From assembly GCF_002260845.1 (NCBI RefSeq), contig NZ_BEDT01000001.1, positions 620,001 through 684,000 of the forward strand: a stretch of 64,000 nucleotides of DNA, written 5' to 3'. The notes beneath the pieces were generated by a model. It saw only the letters and a list, made by a program, of their open reading frames with translations, ran no database searches and had not been told where the DNA came from. Both the position numbers and the translations under genes were made by a program. The DNA comes from Pseudolactococcus reticulitermitis. GTDB lineage: Bacteria; Bacillota; Bacilli; Lactobacillales; Streptococcaceae. Shown here one piece after another: positions 37,664 to 46,726 of the stretch; within the stretch, counting starts at the first letter, position 1, and each line of letters opens with the position of its first letter.

Positions 37664-38571
37664 TCTTCTAACTTCTTACTATTCACATTTTTGATGATGG
37701 CGACAATTTCGCCTCGTCTGGTTTCGATGTCCCCATGGCGTTTCAGATAGACCGCATTGAGTATGGCGCCGAATATCAGCACTTTGGCGATAAAGATAAA
37801 CCAAAGCATCAAAGCGAAGACGACCAAACTGCCGACGGTTTTCAAGTCTGCCATCATATCTGTCGTGCGCCCGATATATTTCCCTAGGACATTGGTCAAG
37901 AAAACCAAGACGACGGTGGAAAAAACGGTACCCGGTAGCACATACTTCATCTTGCGAATTTTAACATTTGGCATGATGAAGTAGAGCAGGGCTAGGGCGC
38001 AAAAAACGGTGATGGCGACCGCTGGAATGGTCATGTTATGCAGGGTCGCATAAAGATGCGGGTCAAACTTGATATGCTTGTAGATATTGGCTAGCACTGC
38101 CTGACCAAATGTCGACAGGAGCACGGCAACAAACAAGAAAAGGATAATCGCAAAACTGGCAATGATTGAAAAGAATTGACTGACGAGAAAATCGCGATGA
38201 TCACTAACTTCATAAGCTTTATTCATCGCCATTTGCAGACTGGTCATGGCTTTGGAAAAGGTCCAAAATCCCGTCAAAACTGAGACAGACAGCAAACCTG
38301 TACTGGGTCTAGATAAAATACTATCGACAATATTAGCAATCGTGGCATAGAGTTGGCGTGGCAAATTATCCTTTAAAAAGTCAAGAATCATCGCCGTATC
38401 CAGATGGAGAAAGGGCAGGATATTGCCGACAATCATCAGGACTGGAAAGAGAGATAAAAGCAGATAGTATGCCACCGCAATGCTCGACAAATTCATCTCA
38501 GCTGATTTGTAAAAGAACAGAAAATCATTGAGACGTCTGGAGGCTAGAATTTTTTCAATTAAATGTTTCAT
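37645..38571 (-). CDS. YihY/BrkB family membrane protein
   Basis: A 308-residue protein with six hydrophobic helices. Family features include SIAVAYYLLLSLFPVLMIVGN (split across the first helix), TGLLSVSVLTGFWTFSKAM and LPGTVFSTVVLVFLTNVLGKYI. YihY/BrkB proteins were once labelled RNase BN; they are now viewed as membrane proteins of unclear transport role. AAAGG precedes the ATG. It lies 35 bp downstream of map and is probably cotranscribed. Confidence 0.88.
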   Translation of the reverse strand: MKHLIEKILASRRLNDFLFFYKSAEMNLSSIAVAYYLLLSLFPVLMIVGNILPFLHLDTAMILDFLKDNLPRQLYATIANIVDSILSRPSTGLLSVSVLTGFWTFSKAMTSLQMAMNKAYEVSDHRDFLVSQFFSIIASFAIILFLFVAVLLSTFGQAVLANIYKHIKFDPHLYATLHNMTIPAVAITVFCALALLYFIMPNVKIRKMKYVLPGTVFSTVVLVFLTNVLGKYIGRTTDMMADLKTVGSLVVFALMLWFIFIAKVLIFGAILNAVYLKRHGDIETRRGEIVAIIKNVNSKKLEEKARSN

Positions 38572-38606
38572 GCCATCCTTTCCTTTATCCTTAACGCTAA
38601 CTCCGC

Positions 38607-39461
38607 TTAATACGTCCCTTCTTCACCTTGGCTCGTTAAAATAACTGGTCCATTTTTTGTGACGACAAATTGATGTTCATATTGACAAGAAAGACTGCCA
38701 TCAAGCGTTGTGTAGCCCCGTTCATTACTTGGATGATCAATTTCCCAATCACCTGTATTAATCATCGGCTCAATCGTCAAGACCATGCCTTCGCGCAAGC
38801 GAAGCCCTTTTCCTGGTGTGCCATAATGCGGCACGAGTGGATCTTCGTGCATGGTTGGGCCAACGCCATGACCAACCAAATCACGGACAACACCGTAGCC
38901 AAAACTTTCAGCGTAGGATTGGATAGCGTGGCCAATATCGCCAATGCGATTACCAACTTGAGCCGCTTCAATCCCACGGTAGAGGCTTTCTTTCGTGACA
39001 GTCATGAGCTGTTTGACCTCGTCAGAGACTTCCCCAACTGCGTAGGCCCAGCACGAATCCGCAACGCCACCGGTGAAATTATCCGCCAGAGCCTTCATCG
39101 CCATGCCATCATCAAAATTAGCCTTGCTCATGTCAATACCACCGCCCGTGCCAATGACCATGTCGACCTTAATCAAATCGCCTGATTTTAAGATGTGACC
39201 TTTACGCGGAAAACTGTGGGCAACTTCGTCATTAAGGCAGCAGCAAGTCGCATAAGGGTAGGGATTGACATTGCCTTCATCAACGCCGATTTGCAGAGGA
39301 ATGGCGTTTTTTTCCTTACAGATGCGGCGCACATAGCTTTCGATTTCCCACATGTCAATGCCCGGTTTGATAATATCGCGAAGCCCAATATGGATGCCTG
39401 CTAAGACGTCTGAAGCCTCTTGCATCATGGCAATTTCGCGTGGTGATTTAAGTGTAATCAT
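38607..39461 (-). CDS. map: Methionine aminopeptidase type I with streptococcal insert
   Basis: Removes initiator Met from new proteins. The 284-residue length and the segment between VDMV (first Asp ligand) and VADSCWAY (second Asp ligand) show the extra insert of about 27 residues typical of streptococcal enzymes. Other metal ligands lie in GHGVGPTMHEDP (His), TIEPM (Glu) and EHQFVVT (Glu). An AGAAGG site precedes the ATG. Confidence 0.95.
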   Translation of the reverse strand: MITLKSPREIAMMQEASDVLAGIHIGLRDIIKPGIDMWEIESYVRRICKEKNAIPLQIGVDEGNVNPYPYATCCCLNDEVAHSFPRKGHILKSGDLIKVDMVIGTGGGIDMSKANFDDGMAMKALADNFTGGVADSCWAYAVGEVSDEVKQLMTVTKESLYRGIEAAQVGNRIGDIGHAIQSYAESFGYGVVRDLVGHGVGPTMHEDPLVPHYGTPGKGLRLREGMVLTIEPMINTGDWEIDHPSNERGYTTLDGSLSCQYEHQFVVTKNGPVILTSQGEEGTY

Positions 39462-39612
39462 GAATAAAATATCCTTCTCGTTTTTTAGTCTATTTTTAGT
39501 CTATGTCTATTTTATCAAATTTCTGCTAGCTTTAGGGAATTTATTGACAGGAGATGTCTTTCTGTCGTTAAAAAGTAGCAACTGCTTGCATTTTTCTAAA
39601 AAGTCAAAAAAC

Positions 39613-39640
39613 TTGATTTTTTAACGTATTTTGGTATAAT
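39613..39640 (+). promoter_or_regulatory. Promoter of flavodoxin gene
   Basis: TTGATT-16 bp-TATAAT with an extended TGG before the -10. Predicted start near 39647. Confidence 0.7.
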
Positions 39641-39674
39641 TTTCTTATTATAAAAATGTAAATTGGAGATTATT

Positions 39675-40118
39675 ATGGCTTTGGCTAAGATTGTATATGC
39701 TAGCATGACGGGGAATACTGAAGAGATTGCTGACATCGTTGCGGAAAAACTTGAGGCACTTGGTCTCGACGTTGATATTGATGAGTGTACGACCGTTGAC
39801 GCATCTGACTTTGAAGATGCTGACATCGCTATTGTCGCTTCTTACACCTACGGTGACGGCGAGTTGCCTGACGAAATCGTTGATTTCTACGACGATTTGC
39901 AAGATTTAGACCTTTCCGGTAAAATCTTCGGTGTCATTGGTTCTGGCGATACGTTCTACGATGAATTTTGTAAATCGGTTGATGATTTTGAAGCTGCTTT
40001 TGAAAAAACATCAGCTGAAAAAGGCGCTGACAGTGTCAAAGTTGACTTGGCTGCTGAAGAAGATGACATCGTGAAACTCGAATCATTCGCTGAAACACTT
40101 GCCGCTAAATTTAGCTAA
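39675..40118 (+). CDS. Flavodoxin
   Basis: A 147-residue short-chain flavodoxin. The FMN phosphate loop YASMTGNTEEIA (residues about 8-19) and the isoalloxazine loops SYTYGDGELPDE and GSGDTFYDEFCKSVDDF are intact. It is strongly acidic, as usual. It carries electrons at low potential in place of ferredoxin. The ATG at 39675 follows TTGGAG; the longer frame would start 12 nt upstream without a site. Monocistronic. Confidence 0.95.
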   Translation: MALAKIVYASMTGNTEEIADIVAEKLEALGLDVDIDECTTVDASDFEDADIAIVASYTYGDGELPDEIVDFYDDLQDLDLSGKIFGVIGSGDTFYDEFCKSVDDFEAAFEKTSAEKGADSVKVDLAAEEDDIVKLESFAETLAAKFS

Positions 40119-40135
40119 TCTAAGCTGAATCAAAA

Positions 40136-40171
40136 ATAAACTGCACGAGAATATCCTCGTGCAGTTTTTAT
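40136..40171 (+). terminator. Terminator after flavodoxin
   Basis: Stem CTGCACGAG/CTCGTGCAG followed by TTTTT. Confidence 0.88.
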
Positions 40172-40197
40172 ATGTCGATTTGCGATAAATAAGCATA

Positions 40198-40228
40198 AGA
40201 AAAAAGTCCACATCACAGGACTTTTTTG
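40198..40228 (-). terminator. Terminator after frr
   Basis: AAAAAGUCC-N8-GGACUUUUU stem with flanking A/T runs, 18 bp past the frr stop. Confidence 0.82.
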
Positions 40229-40245
40229 CAACCTATCAACTAGCA

Positions 40246-40803
40246 TCAAACAGTCAAAAGTTCTTCTTCTTTATTGGCAGTGTGCTGGTCGATTTCTTTG
40301 ACCGCATCATCTGTCACTTTTTGAATGTCTTTTTCAAGTGTTTTCAACTCGTCTTCAGTGATTTCTTTGGCTTTTTCAGATTTTTTAGCGTCATTCATGG
40401 CATCTTTACGGATGTTCCGAATAGCGACTTTCCCACCTTCAGCAGTTTTCTTCACTTCTTTTGCCAATTCTTTCCGGCGTTCTTCGGTCAGCGCTGGAAT
40501 GACCAGACGAATGACATTGCCGTCAGATTGGGGATTAATGCCCAAATCGCTAGCGTTCAAAGCAGCTTCAATGTCTTTAATGACTGTTTTGTCAAAGGGT
40601 GTGATCAAAAGCACACGCGCCTCTGGTACAGAAATCCCAGCTAATTGGTTCAAGGGTGTTGGCGCCCCATAATAGTCCACAGTGATGCGGTCAAGCAAGC
40701 TCGCATTGGCACGGCCAGCACGAATGCTGCCAAATTCACGTTGCAAGCTGTCAATAGAATTTTTCATACGGTCTTGAGCCGTGGTTACGATGGTATTTGT
40801 CAT
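40246..40803 (-). CDS. frr: Ribosome recycling factor
   Basis: Splits post-termination ribosomes with EF-G. The 185-residue product has the conserved [19 protein letters not shown] region split around residue 20-40, [12 protein letters not shown], and the C-terminal long helix bundle with [21 protein letters not shown]. It is the last gene of pyrH-orf-frr. Confidence 0.97.
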   Translation of the reverse strand: MTNTIVTTAQDRMKNSIDSLQREFGSIRAGRANASLLDRITVDYYGAPTPLNQLAGISVPEARVLLITPFDKTVIKDIEAALNASDLGINPQSDGNVIRLVIPALTEERRKELAKEVKKTAEGGKVAIRNIRKDAMNDAKKSEKAKEITEDELKTLEKDIQKVTDDAVKEIDQHTANKEEELLTV

Positions 40804-40818
40804 TTGATTCTCTATCTC

Positions 40819-41172
40819 CTACTTCAATAATGTTAATAATTTTTGAGTCATGTCAGCATTTTGCCCTTGATGATTTAAAATAATCGTCGGATAATGGTAA
40901 TCTTGCGTTTTGATGAGCAAAAATGGTTTATCATGCGTATGAACGATAAAAAGTCTTTTCTTATCTTTCAAAAAGACACCCGCCAGATAATTCGGCGCAT
41001 TGACCCCATATAGTTTGGCAAATAAATGAGGCAACTCACTTTTATCCGTCGACAATTCTGCAGAAACGATTTTGTCAAGCGGCACAATAAGTCGACGTCT
41101 AAAGCCAGTTGCAAAGACTTCTAATCTCGAAAACGTGATGACTAAGTCATTATCTGCTACCATGATTTTCAT
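40819..41172 (-). CDS. Hypothetical protein between pyrH and frr
   Basis: A 117-residue protein I do not assign to a family. It is soluble, rich in beta strands with alternating hydrophobic residues (LVITFSRLEVFATGFRRRLI, RLFIVHTHDKPFLLI), reminiscent of a PH-like or small beta-barrel fold. AGGGGG lies 9 nt before the ATG, so it is very likely expressed. It sits between pyrH (27-bp gap) and frr (15-bp gap), which suggests cotranscription with translation genes. Confidence 0.8.
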   Translation of the reverse strand: MKIMVADNDLVITFSRLEVFATGFRRRLIVPLDKIVSAELSTDKSELPHLFAKLYGVNAPNYLAGVFLKDKKRLFIVHTHDKPFLLIKTQDYHYPTIILNHQGQNADMTQKLLTLLK

Positions 41173-41199
41173 GATGGCTACCCCCTAAGTTTGGCTCAA

Positions 41200-41919
41200 T
41201 CAGTTGCTGACGGTTGTGCCAATCTGCTCACCCAGAACGACACGTTTGATATTGCCTGTTTCATTGAGATTAAAGACGACGAGGTCGATATTGTTATCCA
41301 TTGACAAGCTTGATGCCGTCGAATCCATAATTTTCAACCCTTGTTTCAACACTTCGATGTGCGTCAATTCGTCAAATTTAATGGCTGCTGCATTGGTACG
41401 TGGGTCGTCGTTATAAACCCCATCAACCCCATTTTTCGCCATGAGAATGGCATCAGCACCAATTTCAGCGGCTCTGAGCGCAGCCGTCGTATCCGTTGAG
41501 AAATACGGCGAACCAGTCCCAGCAGCGAAGATGACGATACGTTCTTTTTCAAGATGACGCAAAGCCCGTCCCCGAACATAAGGTTCTGCCAACTGTTGCA
41601 TGTTAATGGCTGTTTGTACACGCGTCGTCACTCCCGCACGCTCAAGCGCATCTGCCATAACCAACGCATTCATGACCGTCCCTAGCATGCCGGTGTAGTC
41701 AGCTGGCACACGCTCCATCCCTGCGGCTGCGGCAGCCTCGCCTCGCCACAAGTTACCACCACCGATGACCAAGGCGATTTCAATCCCTAAATCATGAACT
41801 TCTTTTAGTTCACTCGCAATTTCTTCAACCGTCGCAATATCAATGCCGACACCACGTTCGCCAGCCAATGCTTCTCCAGAAAGTTTGATCAGGACGCGTT
41901 TATATTTTACTTGAGACAT
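41200..41919 (-). CDS. pyrH: UMP kinase
   Basis: Phosphorylates UMP to UDP, the first committed step to UTP and CTP. The 239-aa amino-acid-kinase-fold protein has [26 protein letters not shown] (glycine-rich loop), [32 protein letters not shown] and [12 protein letters not shown]. An extended -10-like promoter lies about 45 nt upstream. Confidence 0.97.
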   Translation of the reverse strand: MSQVKYKRVLIKLSGEALAGERGVGIDIATVEEIASELKEVHDLGIEIALVIGGGNLWRGEAAAAAGMERVPADYTGMLGTVMNALVMADALERAGVTTRVQTAINMQQLAEPYVRGRALRHLEKERIVIFAAGTGSPYFSTDTTAALRAAEIGADAILMAKNGVDGVYNDDPRTNAAAIKFDELTHIEVLKQGLKIMDSTASSLSMDNNIDLVVFNLNETGNIKRVVLGEQIGTTVSN

Positions 41920-41961
41920 AATTCACCTTTCATACTGTTCGATTCATATTTTATCTTATCC

Positions 41962-41970
41962 ATTTTACCA
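41962..41970 (-). promoter_or_regulatory. Possible extended -10 of pyrH operon
   Basis: TGGTAAAAT on the minus strand, 42 nt before the pyrH ATG. No clear -35. Confidence 0.4.
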
Positions 41971-41985
41971 CAAAATTGAAGAATT

Positions 41986-42010
41986 TTAAAAAATCTCTGT
42001 CAGATTTCTT
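41986..42010 (-). terminator. Terminator after ackA
   Basis: Short stem AAAUCU-N5-AGAUUU followed by UUU on the minus strand, about 105 bp past the ackA stop. Weak. Confidence 0.5.
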
Positions 42011-42115
42011 GGTTAATTGAAAGATAGCACTATCAGCCCTATTTAAGCAATCGTAACACACTTAAAACAAGAAAAAATCCCGACACCATAGCATCAAGGA
42101 AGTTTTCACGCATAT

Positions 42116-43309
42116 TTAAGCTTGCGCCTTAAATTTTTCAACATCACGCGCGATGACCAATTCTTCATCTGTCGGAATGACAAGGACTTTCACCTTAGCC
42201 TCTGGTGTTGAGATGATGCCATCTGCCCCAAAAACGTTTTTACTTTCATCAATGTCCAAACCGAACCATGACAAGCCATCAACGACAGCTTGACGAACGA
42301 CATCTGAATTTTCACCGATACCTGCAGTAAAGATAAGGGCATCTGCACCATTCAAGACAGCCAAATATTGACCGATAAATTTTTGAATGCGATTCACAAA
42401 CATATCAAAAGCAAGGCTAGCTTTTTCATCACCGGCGTCGCGAGCAGAAATAATGTCCCGCATATCTGATGACATTTCAGAAACGCCTGCTAAGCCAGAT
42501 TTTTTGTTAAAGATGTCGATGACTTCAGCCACATCCGTAATCCCCGTTTTGGCCATGATATAAGGAATGATAGAGGCATCTAATTCACCCGTCCGCGTGC
42601 CCATCATGACACCAGCGAGCGGTGTGAAGCCCATTGAGGTATCAACGGATTGCCCGCCATCAATGGCAGTCAAGCTCACGCCATTACCGATATGCGCTGT
42701 GATCAGTTTAAGGTCTTCTGGTGCCTTACCAAGATAGTCAGCCGCTTTTTGTGCCACATACATGTGACTTGTCCCATGCGCCCCATACTTGCGGACTGCA
42801 TATTTATCGTAGTAGTCATTTGGCATAGGATAACGGTAAGCAACCGCTGGCATCGTTGCGTGAAAGGCCGTGTCAAAGACAGCGACATGCGTTGCTTCTG
42901 GCAATAAAGCACAGAAAGCATAGATACCTGCAACATTGGCAGGGTTATGCAAGGGTGCTAAATCAGATAAATCTTCGATTTGTTTGGCAACCTCATTGGT
43001 AATCAAAACTGATGCTTTGAACAGCTCCCCACCAGCAACGACACGGTGACCAGTGCCTGTGATTTCTGAAAAGTGCGCAATAATGTTCAGATTTTTAAGG
43101 TCGTTCATCAAAATCGCCACGGCCTCTGTATGGTTGTGAATATTTTTAACGGTCACATGTTTATCACCATCAAAACTAACTGTCGAAACTGACTCCGGCA
43201 AGCCAATCCGCTCAATCAGTCCTTTAGCTATCACTGTTTCTTCTGGCATTTGGTAAAGCTGCCATTTAAGACTTGAGCTACCCGCATTAATCGCAATTGT
43301 TTTTGACAT
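42116..43309 (-). CDS. ackA: Acetate kinase
   Basis: Converts acetyl phosphate and ADP to acetate and ATP, a main energy step in mixed-acid fermentation. The 397-residue product has [10 protein letters not shown] at the N terminus, [14 protein letters not shown], and [11 protein letters not shown] with active-site residues. The ATG at 43309 starts the family N terminus (MSKTIAIN); the open frame extends upstream through the repeated leader element by chance. A CcpA-type cre site lies 258 bp upstream. Only one ackA is seen here, whereas L. lactis has two in tandem. Confidence 0.97.
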   Translation of the reverse strand: MSKTIAINAGSSSLKWQLYQMPEETVIAKGLIERIGLPESVSTVSFDGDKHVTVKNIHNHTEAVAILMNDLKNLNIIAHFSEITGTGHRVVAGGELFKASVLITNEVAKQIEDLSDLAPLHNPANVAGIYAFCALLPEATHVAVFDTAFHATMPAVAYRYPMPNDYYDKYAVRKYGAHGTSHMYVAQKAADYLGKAPEDLKLITAHIGNGVSLTAIDGGQSVDTSMGFTPLAGVMMGTRTGELDASIIPYIMAKTGITDVAEVIDIFNKKSGLAGVSEMSSDMRDIISARDAGDEKASLAFDMFVNRIQKFIGQYLAVLNGADALIFTAGIGENSDVVRQAVVDGLSWFGLDIDESKNVFGADGIISTPEAKVKVLVIPTDEELVIARDVEKFKAQA

Positions 43310-43330
43310 TTTTTTCCATTCTCCTAGTAT

Positions 43331-43511
43331 AAGATGTTGAGGCGACGGTTTTGAGGCTATGAAAAATAGGAAAAGGCGTAAACGAACGAAGTTCGTGCGC
43401 ACTTTTATCTATTTTCCTAACACCAAGGAGCCGAAACTCAATTCATTAAGATATTGAGGCGACTGTTCTGCTTGCGATAATTTAAAATCATCTCGCAGAC
43501 ACCCAGTCGCC
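43331..43511 (-). repeat. Repeated structured 5'-UTR element, copy A (ackA)
   Basis: Read on the minus strand, the element comprises two hairpin modules each ending in CAGTCGCCTCAA.ATCTTA-type sequence (43448-43463 and 43331-43346, 117 nt apart). Between them are a GAGUUUCGGCUCCUUGG segment and a long stem formed by UAGGAAAAUAGAUAAAAG and CUUUUCCUA, capped by a CGAAC/GUUCG hairpin. The last base of the element is about 5 nt from the ackA AGGAG site. Copy B is at 63052-63261. Confidence 0.8.
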
Positions 43512-43566
43512 CAAACGCTTTCAAATCACACATCAGATATCGTTTGTTGCGTAAATACAGACGTTT

Positions 43567-43580
43567 TGAAAACGTTTTCC
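43567..43580 (-). promoter_or_regulatory. CcpA cre site upstream of ackA
   Basis: TGAAAACGTTTTCC (and its complement GGAAAACGTTTTCA) fits the cre consensus TGNAANCGNTNNCA. ackA is a known CcpA-activated gene in Firmicutes. A second weaker match, TGAAAGCGTTTGG, is at about 43512-43524. Confidence 0.7.
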
Positions 43581-43586
43581 TTTAAA

Positions 43587-44522
43587 TTATATCACATTTT
43601 CACAAAATTGCGTCATAAAATTTTGCACAATTTCAGGATTGGTCAGGCTGGTCAAAGGAAAAACAAAGGGCGCTTTACCTTGTGCAGACTTCTGTAAAAC
43701 AAAGATTGCCTTGGCATTGTTTTCAGTGGCAATATCTTCTGGCAAGGTAATCACAGCAGCGATGCGGGCATAATCCTGCAACCATTTTTTTAATAAATCA
43801 GCTTGCGGACTGGATAATAAATCACTCGGTGCGACAAAAATGGCATAGCCATCTGCTTTAAGATACTTGAACCCTTGCGCCATCAGCAGGTGATGCGCAT
43901 AGGTGTGGTCTTGCGGACTGCCGACAACTGACCGGCGTGCAATCGCATCATCAGGATAATAACCGACCGGCAAATCTGACACCAAAATATCTACAGGCTC
44001 AATGACTTGCGGGCGCACGGCATCAATCTGCAAAAATTGAGCTGACGTTTGCATGACATCCGCGATACTGGCAGATAAATCAATCATCAAGTCATCGACT
44101 TCGAACCCTGTATAAGTCAGCGTTTTATCTGGCATGCCAGTCAATAAAGTCTCGGCAAGATTGCCCGTTCCAGAACCTAATTCCAAAACAGACAAGCTCG
44201 TTTCAGGAAACAAGGTCTCAAGCATAAAACTGATGATATAGCCAATCGCATCTGGTGTCAACTGATGATTGGCTTGCAGGTGCATCTCTTTCGCACCTTT
44301 GATTAAGGCAAACTGATAGACTTTTTGCCACTCTTTTTTTGTCAGCTTGAGCGCTCGTAATTGGTCATTGCGTTGCTGCAAGTCTTCTGAGACAGCTTTA
44401 CCGAGATAGCTGACATTTTGCTCAATCAGGGCGTCATAAAAATGCGTTGCCAAACGTGTTTCAAGTTGCTGAACATTAGCCAGTAATAGGCCAAATGCCG
44501 TTTCGATTTTTTCCATCTTCAT
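43587..44522 (-). CDS. Class I SAM-dependent methyltransferase (YtxK-like)
   Basis: A 311-residue DNA-methylase-like protein. An N-terminal helical region (about 1-100) precedes a Rossmann domain with SAM motif I VLELGSGTGNLAE (about 117) and a catalytic-loop-like VSDLPVGYYPDD (about 190). Homologues sit upstream of ackA in streptococci and lactococci; the substrate is not known. Two starts are possible: ATG 44522, which is 7 nt after an extended -10 (leaderless), or ATG 44516 with AAAGG at 7 nt. Confidence 0.85.
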   Translation of the reverse strand: MKMEKIETAFGLLLANVQQLETRLATHFYDALIEQNVSYLGKAVSEDLQQRNDQLRALKLTKKEWQKVYQFALIKGAKEMHLQANHQLTPDAIGYIISFMLETLFPETSLSVLELGSGTGNLAETLLTGMPDKTLTYTGFEVDDLMIDLSASIADVMQTSAQFLQIDAVRPQVIEPVDILVSDLPVGYYPDDAIARRSVVGSPQDHTYAHHLLMAQGFKYLKADGYAIFVAPSDLLSSPQADLLKKWLQDYARIAAVITLPEDIATENNAKAIFVLQKSAQGKAPFVFPLTSLTNPEIVQNFMTQFCENVI

Positions 44523-44529
44523 ACCTTTT

Positions 44530-44538
44530 ATTATACCA
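44530..44538 (-). promoter_or_regulatory. Extended -10 of methyltransferase gene
   Basis: TGGTATAAT on the minus strand, ending 7 nt before the first ATG. Confidence 0.55.
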
Positions 44539-44637
44539 TAAACCTATTCTTGAACTTTAAGCATTGGTTTAAGGTTCCTTTAAGCTTGTTTGGTTATACT
44601 TGAGTCATTCCTAAAATATTTTTTCATAATAACTCTC

Positions 44638-44677
44638 TAAAAAAACTCGTTGGCTTGGATAGCCTGCGAGTTTTTTA
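44638..44677 (-). terminator. Terminator after GNAT gene
   Basis: AAAAACUCGC-AGGCU...CGAGUUUUU stem, 5 bp past the stop at 44682, on the minus strand. Confidence 0.78.
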
Positions 44678-44681
44678 TGTT

Positions 44682-45170
44682 TTAAGCTTGATTTTCCCAA
44701 ACCATATCATACCAGACAGCACCACCATGTACCGATTGTGATTTGCCATCATTCATAAAACCATTTTTTTCATAGTAGGGAATCAAATAATCGTGGCAGG
44801 TCAGCGTAATCCCCTCACGCTTTTGCGCGCGGGCTAACTCTTTTAAAGCTGCGATTAATTTTACACCAACAGCCTGACCTTGAAAATCATCTGCGACAGA
44901 CAGACTGGTCACGGCGATATAGCCACCTGTTTCTGGATTTGCCACAACCGTTTGAAATAAGTCATCCGTCAAATGACGCGCTTGTATCACGGGACCTTCG
45001 ATATAGCCTGCGACTTGACCGTCAATTTCTGCCACTAAAAAAGTATCTGGAATTTGAGCAATGCGAGCCTGTATCGCCTCAAAACTTGCAGCTTCGGCTG
45101 GTGAAAAATTGGCGATTTCGATACTGTAAGCGACTTCTAAGTCTGCCGGTGTAACTTGTCTGATTTTCAT
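44682..45170 (-). CDS. GNAT family N-acetyltransferase
   Basis: A 162-residue acetyltransferase with the GNAT core: IRQVTPADLEVAYSIE at the N terminus, VAEIDGQVAGYIEG (strand with G-Y), ITSLSVADDFQGQAVGVKL-like motif A (V..DFQGQAVGVKLI, about residue 103-115) and YEKNGF near the C terminus. The substrate is not evident. It follows murC after a 73-bp gap with a hairpin, and has an AAGG site. Confidence 0.86.
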   Translation of the reverse strand: MKIRQVTPADLEVAYSIEIANFSPAEAASFEAIQARIAQIPDTFLVAEIDGQVAGYIEGPVIQARHLTDDLFQTVVANPETGGYIAVTSLSVADDFQGQAVGVKLIAALKELARAQKREGITLTCHDYLIPYYEKNGFMNDGKSQSVHGGAVWYDMVWENQA

Positions 45171-45194
45171 TTTTTACCTTATTCTATGATGAGA

Positions 45195-45228
45195 CAAACG
45201 CCAATTTCAAAATAAAATTGGCGTTTGT
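45195..45228. terminator. Hairpin between murC and GNAT gene
   Basis: Perfect 13-bp stem CAAACGCCAATTT/AAATTGGCGTTTG. It lacks a U run on the minus strand, so it may attenuate rather than terminate murC transcription. Confidence 0.55.
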
Positions 45229-45243
45229 CATTATTTTTTATAT

Positions 45244-46578
45244 TTATTGGACATTACTTGTCAGCTGTGACAAGAGTGTCTCGAAGGCGTACTCATATTT
45301 TTGAATGTCGCCTGCCCCCATGAAGACATAGACAGCATTATCATGGTCAAGCAAAGGTGAGACATTATCGACAGTGATGACTTTAGCTGGTTTTTCGATT
45401 TTGACAGCCAAGTCTTCGACTTTGACATCACCGTGATCGACTTCACGCGCTGAGCCATAAATTTGTGCCAGATACACAGCGTCAGCCTGATTCAAGCTTG
45501 TCGCAAATTCATCAATCAGGGCAATCGTCCGTGTGAAAGTATGCGGCTGAAAGACAGCGACAATTTCTTTATCCGGATATTTTTGGCGCGCTGCGTCCAC
45601 CGTCGCTTCAATTTCGGTCGGATGGTGGGCAAAATCATCAATAATGACTTGATCGCCAATCTGTTTTTCAGTGAAGCGACGTTTAACCCCACCAAACGTT
45701 GCCATATATTTGGCCACTTCTTTGGCATCAAAGCCATCTTGATGGGTCACGGCAACAACGGCCAAGGCATTCAAGATATTGTGTTTGCCATAAGTCGGCA
45801 CAACAAATTCTCCGATTTTTTCATCGTGGAAATAAGCGGTAAATTTCGAACCACTTGTCGTCCGTGTCACGTCTTTGGCGATATAGTCATCGCTATCAGA
45901 GAAACCGTAACGGTAAATCGGCACATTGGCTGTCAATTTTTGGAGATATTTATCATCGCCATAAACGAAGATGCCTTTAGTGATTTGATTGGCATAAGTC
46001 TGGAAGGCATCGAAAACGTCATCAATGCCTGTAAAATAATCAGGATGGTCAAAATCGACATTGGTGATAATCGTATATTCAGGATGGTAAGGCAAGAAAT
46101 GACGCTCATACTCGTCAGATTCGAAAACGAAGAATTTAGAATCCGCTGAGCCACGACCCGTTCCGTCCCCAATCAGATAAGACGTATCGGTCACCTGGCG
46201 CATCACGTGTGCTAAAAGACCAGTCGTAGAGGTTTTACCATGCGCACCGGCAACACCAATAGAGGTAAAGTTAGTCATAAATTGACCCAAAAACTCATGA
46301 TAGCGAACGTAATCATAGCCGTTTTTGTTGGCGTAAGCCAGTTCGATATTATTATCATCTCGGAAGGCGTTACCCGCAATGATTGCAACATCTGGTGTGA
46401 TATTTTTCGTGTCAAATGGCAAGAGCGGAATACCTGCTTGCTCTAGGCCACGCTGGGTAAAGTAGTAATCTGTTGAGTCAGACCCCTGAACCTTATGCCC
46501 CATTTGGTGTAGCATGAGGGCAAGGGCTGACATACCTGACCCTTTGATTCCGATAAAATGATAAGTTTTTTGTGACAT
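45244..46578 (-). CDS. murC: UDP-N-acetylmuramate-L-alanine ligase
   Basis: Adds L-Ala to UDP-MurNAc in peptidoglycan precursor synthesis. It has 444 aa with [17 protein letters not shown] at the N terminus, the ATP loop [13 protein letters not shown] (about residue 108-120), [12 protein letters not shown] and [10 protein letters not shown]. The ATG at 46578 fits the family N terminus ([10 protein letters not shown]). Streptococci show the same order, SNF2 helicase - small gene - murC. Confidence 0.96.
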   Translation of the reverse strand: MSQKTYHFIGIKGSGMSALALMLHQMGHKVQGSDSTDYYFTQRGLEQAGIPLLPFDTKNITPDVAIIAGNAFRDDNNIELAYANKNGYDYVRYHEFLGQFMTNFTSIGVAGAHGKTSTTGLLAHVMRQVTDTSYLIGDGTGRGSADSKFFVFESDEYERHFLPYHPEYTIITNVDFDHPDYFTGIDDVFDAFQTYANQITKGIFVYGDDKYLQKLTANVPIYRYGFSDSDDYIAKDVTRTTSGSKFTAYFHDEKIGEFVVPTYGKHNILNALAVVAVTHQDGFDAKEVAKYMATFGGVKRRFTEKQIGDQVIIDDFAHHPTEIEATVDAARQKYPDKEIVAVFQPHTFTRTIALIDEFATSLNQADAVYLAQIYGSAREVDHGDVKVEDLAVKIEKPAKVITVDNVSPLLDHDNAVYVFMGAGDIQKYEYAFETLLSQLTSNVQ

Positions 46579-46726
46579 GTGTCTACTCTTTTTAAGTTGG
46601 GTTGGGCAATGGTGCAGATGATGAAACATTTCTTGATATTTTCATCATCTCTAACCTAACGAAACTCTCTTCCTTTCTAAAATTACAACGATTTGTCCTG
46701 CCTATGACCGCCTTGATAAACCTGAA

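Noticed and set aside
38670-39185. A 171-codon plus-strand frame
   Set aside because: It is antisense to map and encodes no recognisable domain.
43310-43402. N-terminal extension of ackA by 31 codons
   Set aside because: The extension lies in the repeated RNA element and the family N terminus begins at 43309.
45463-46149. A 228-codon plus-strand frame
   Set aside because: It is entirely antisense to murC, with no promoter or ribosome site; long antisense frames are expected opposite well-conserved genes.
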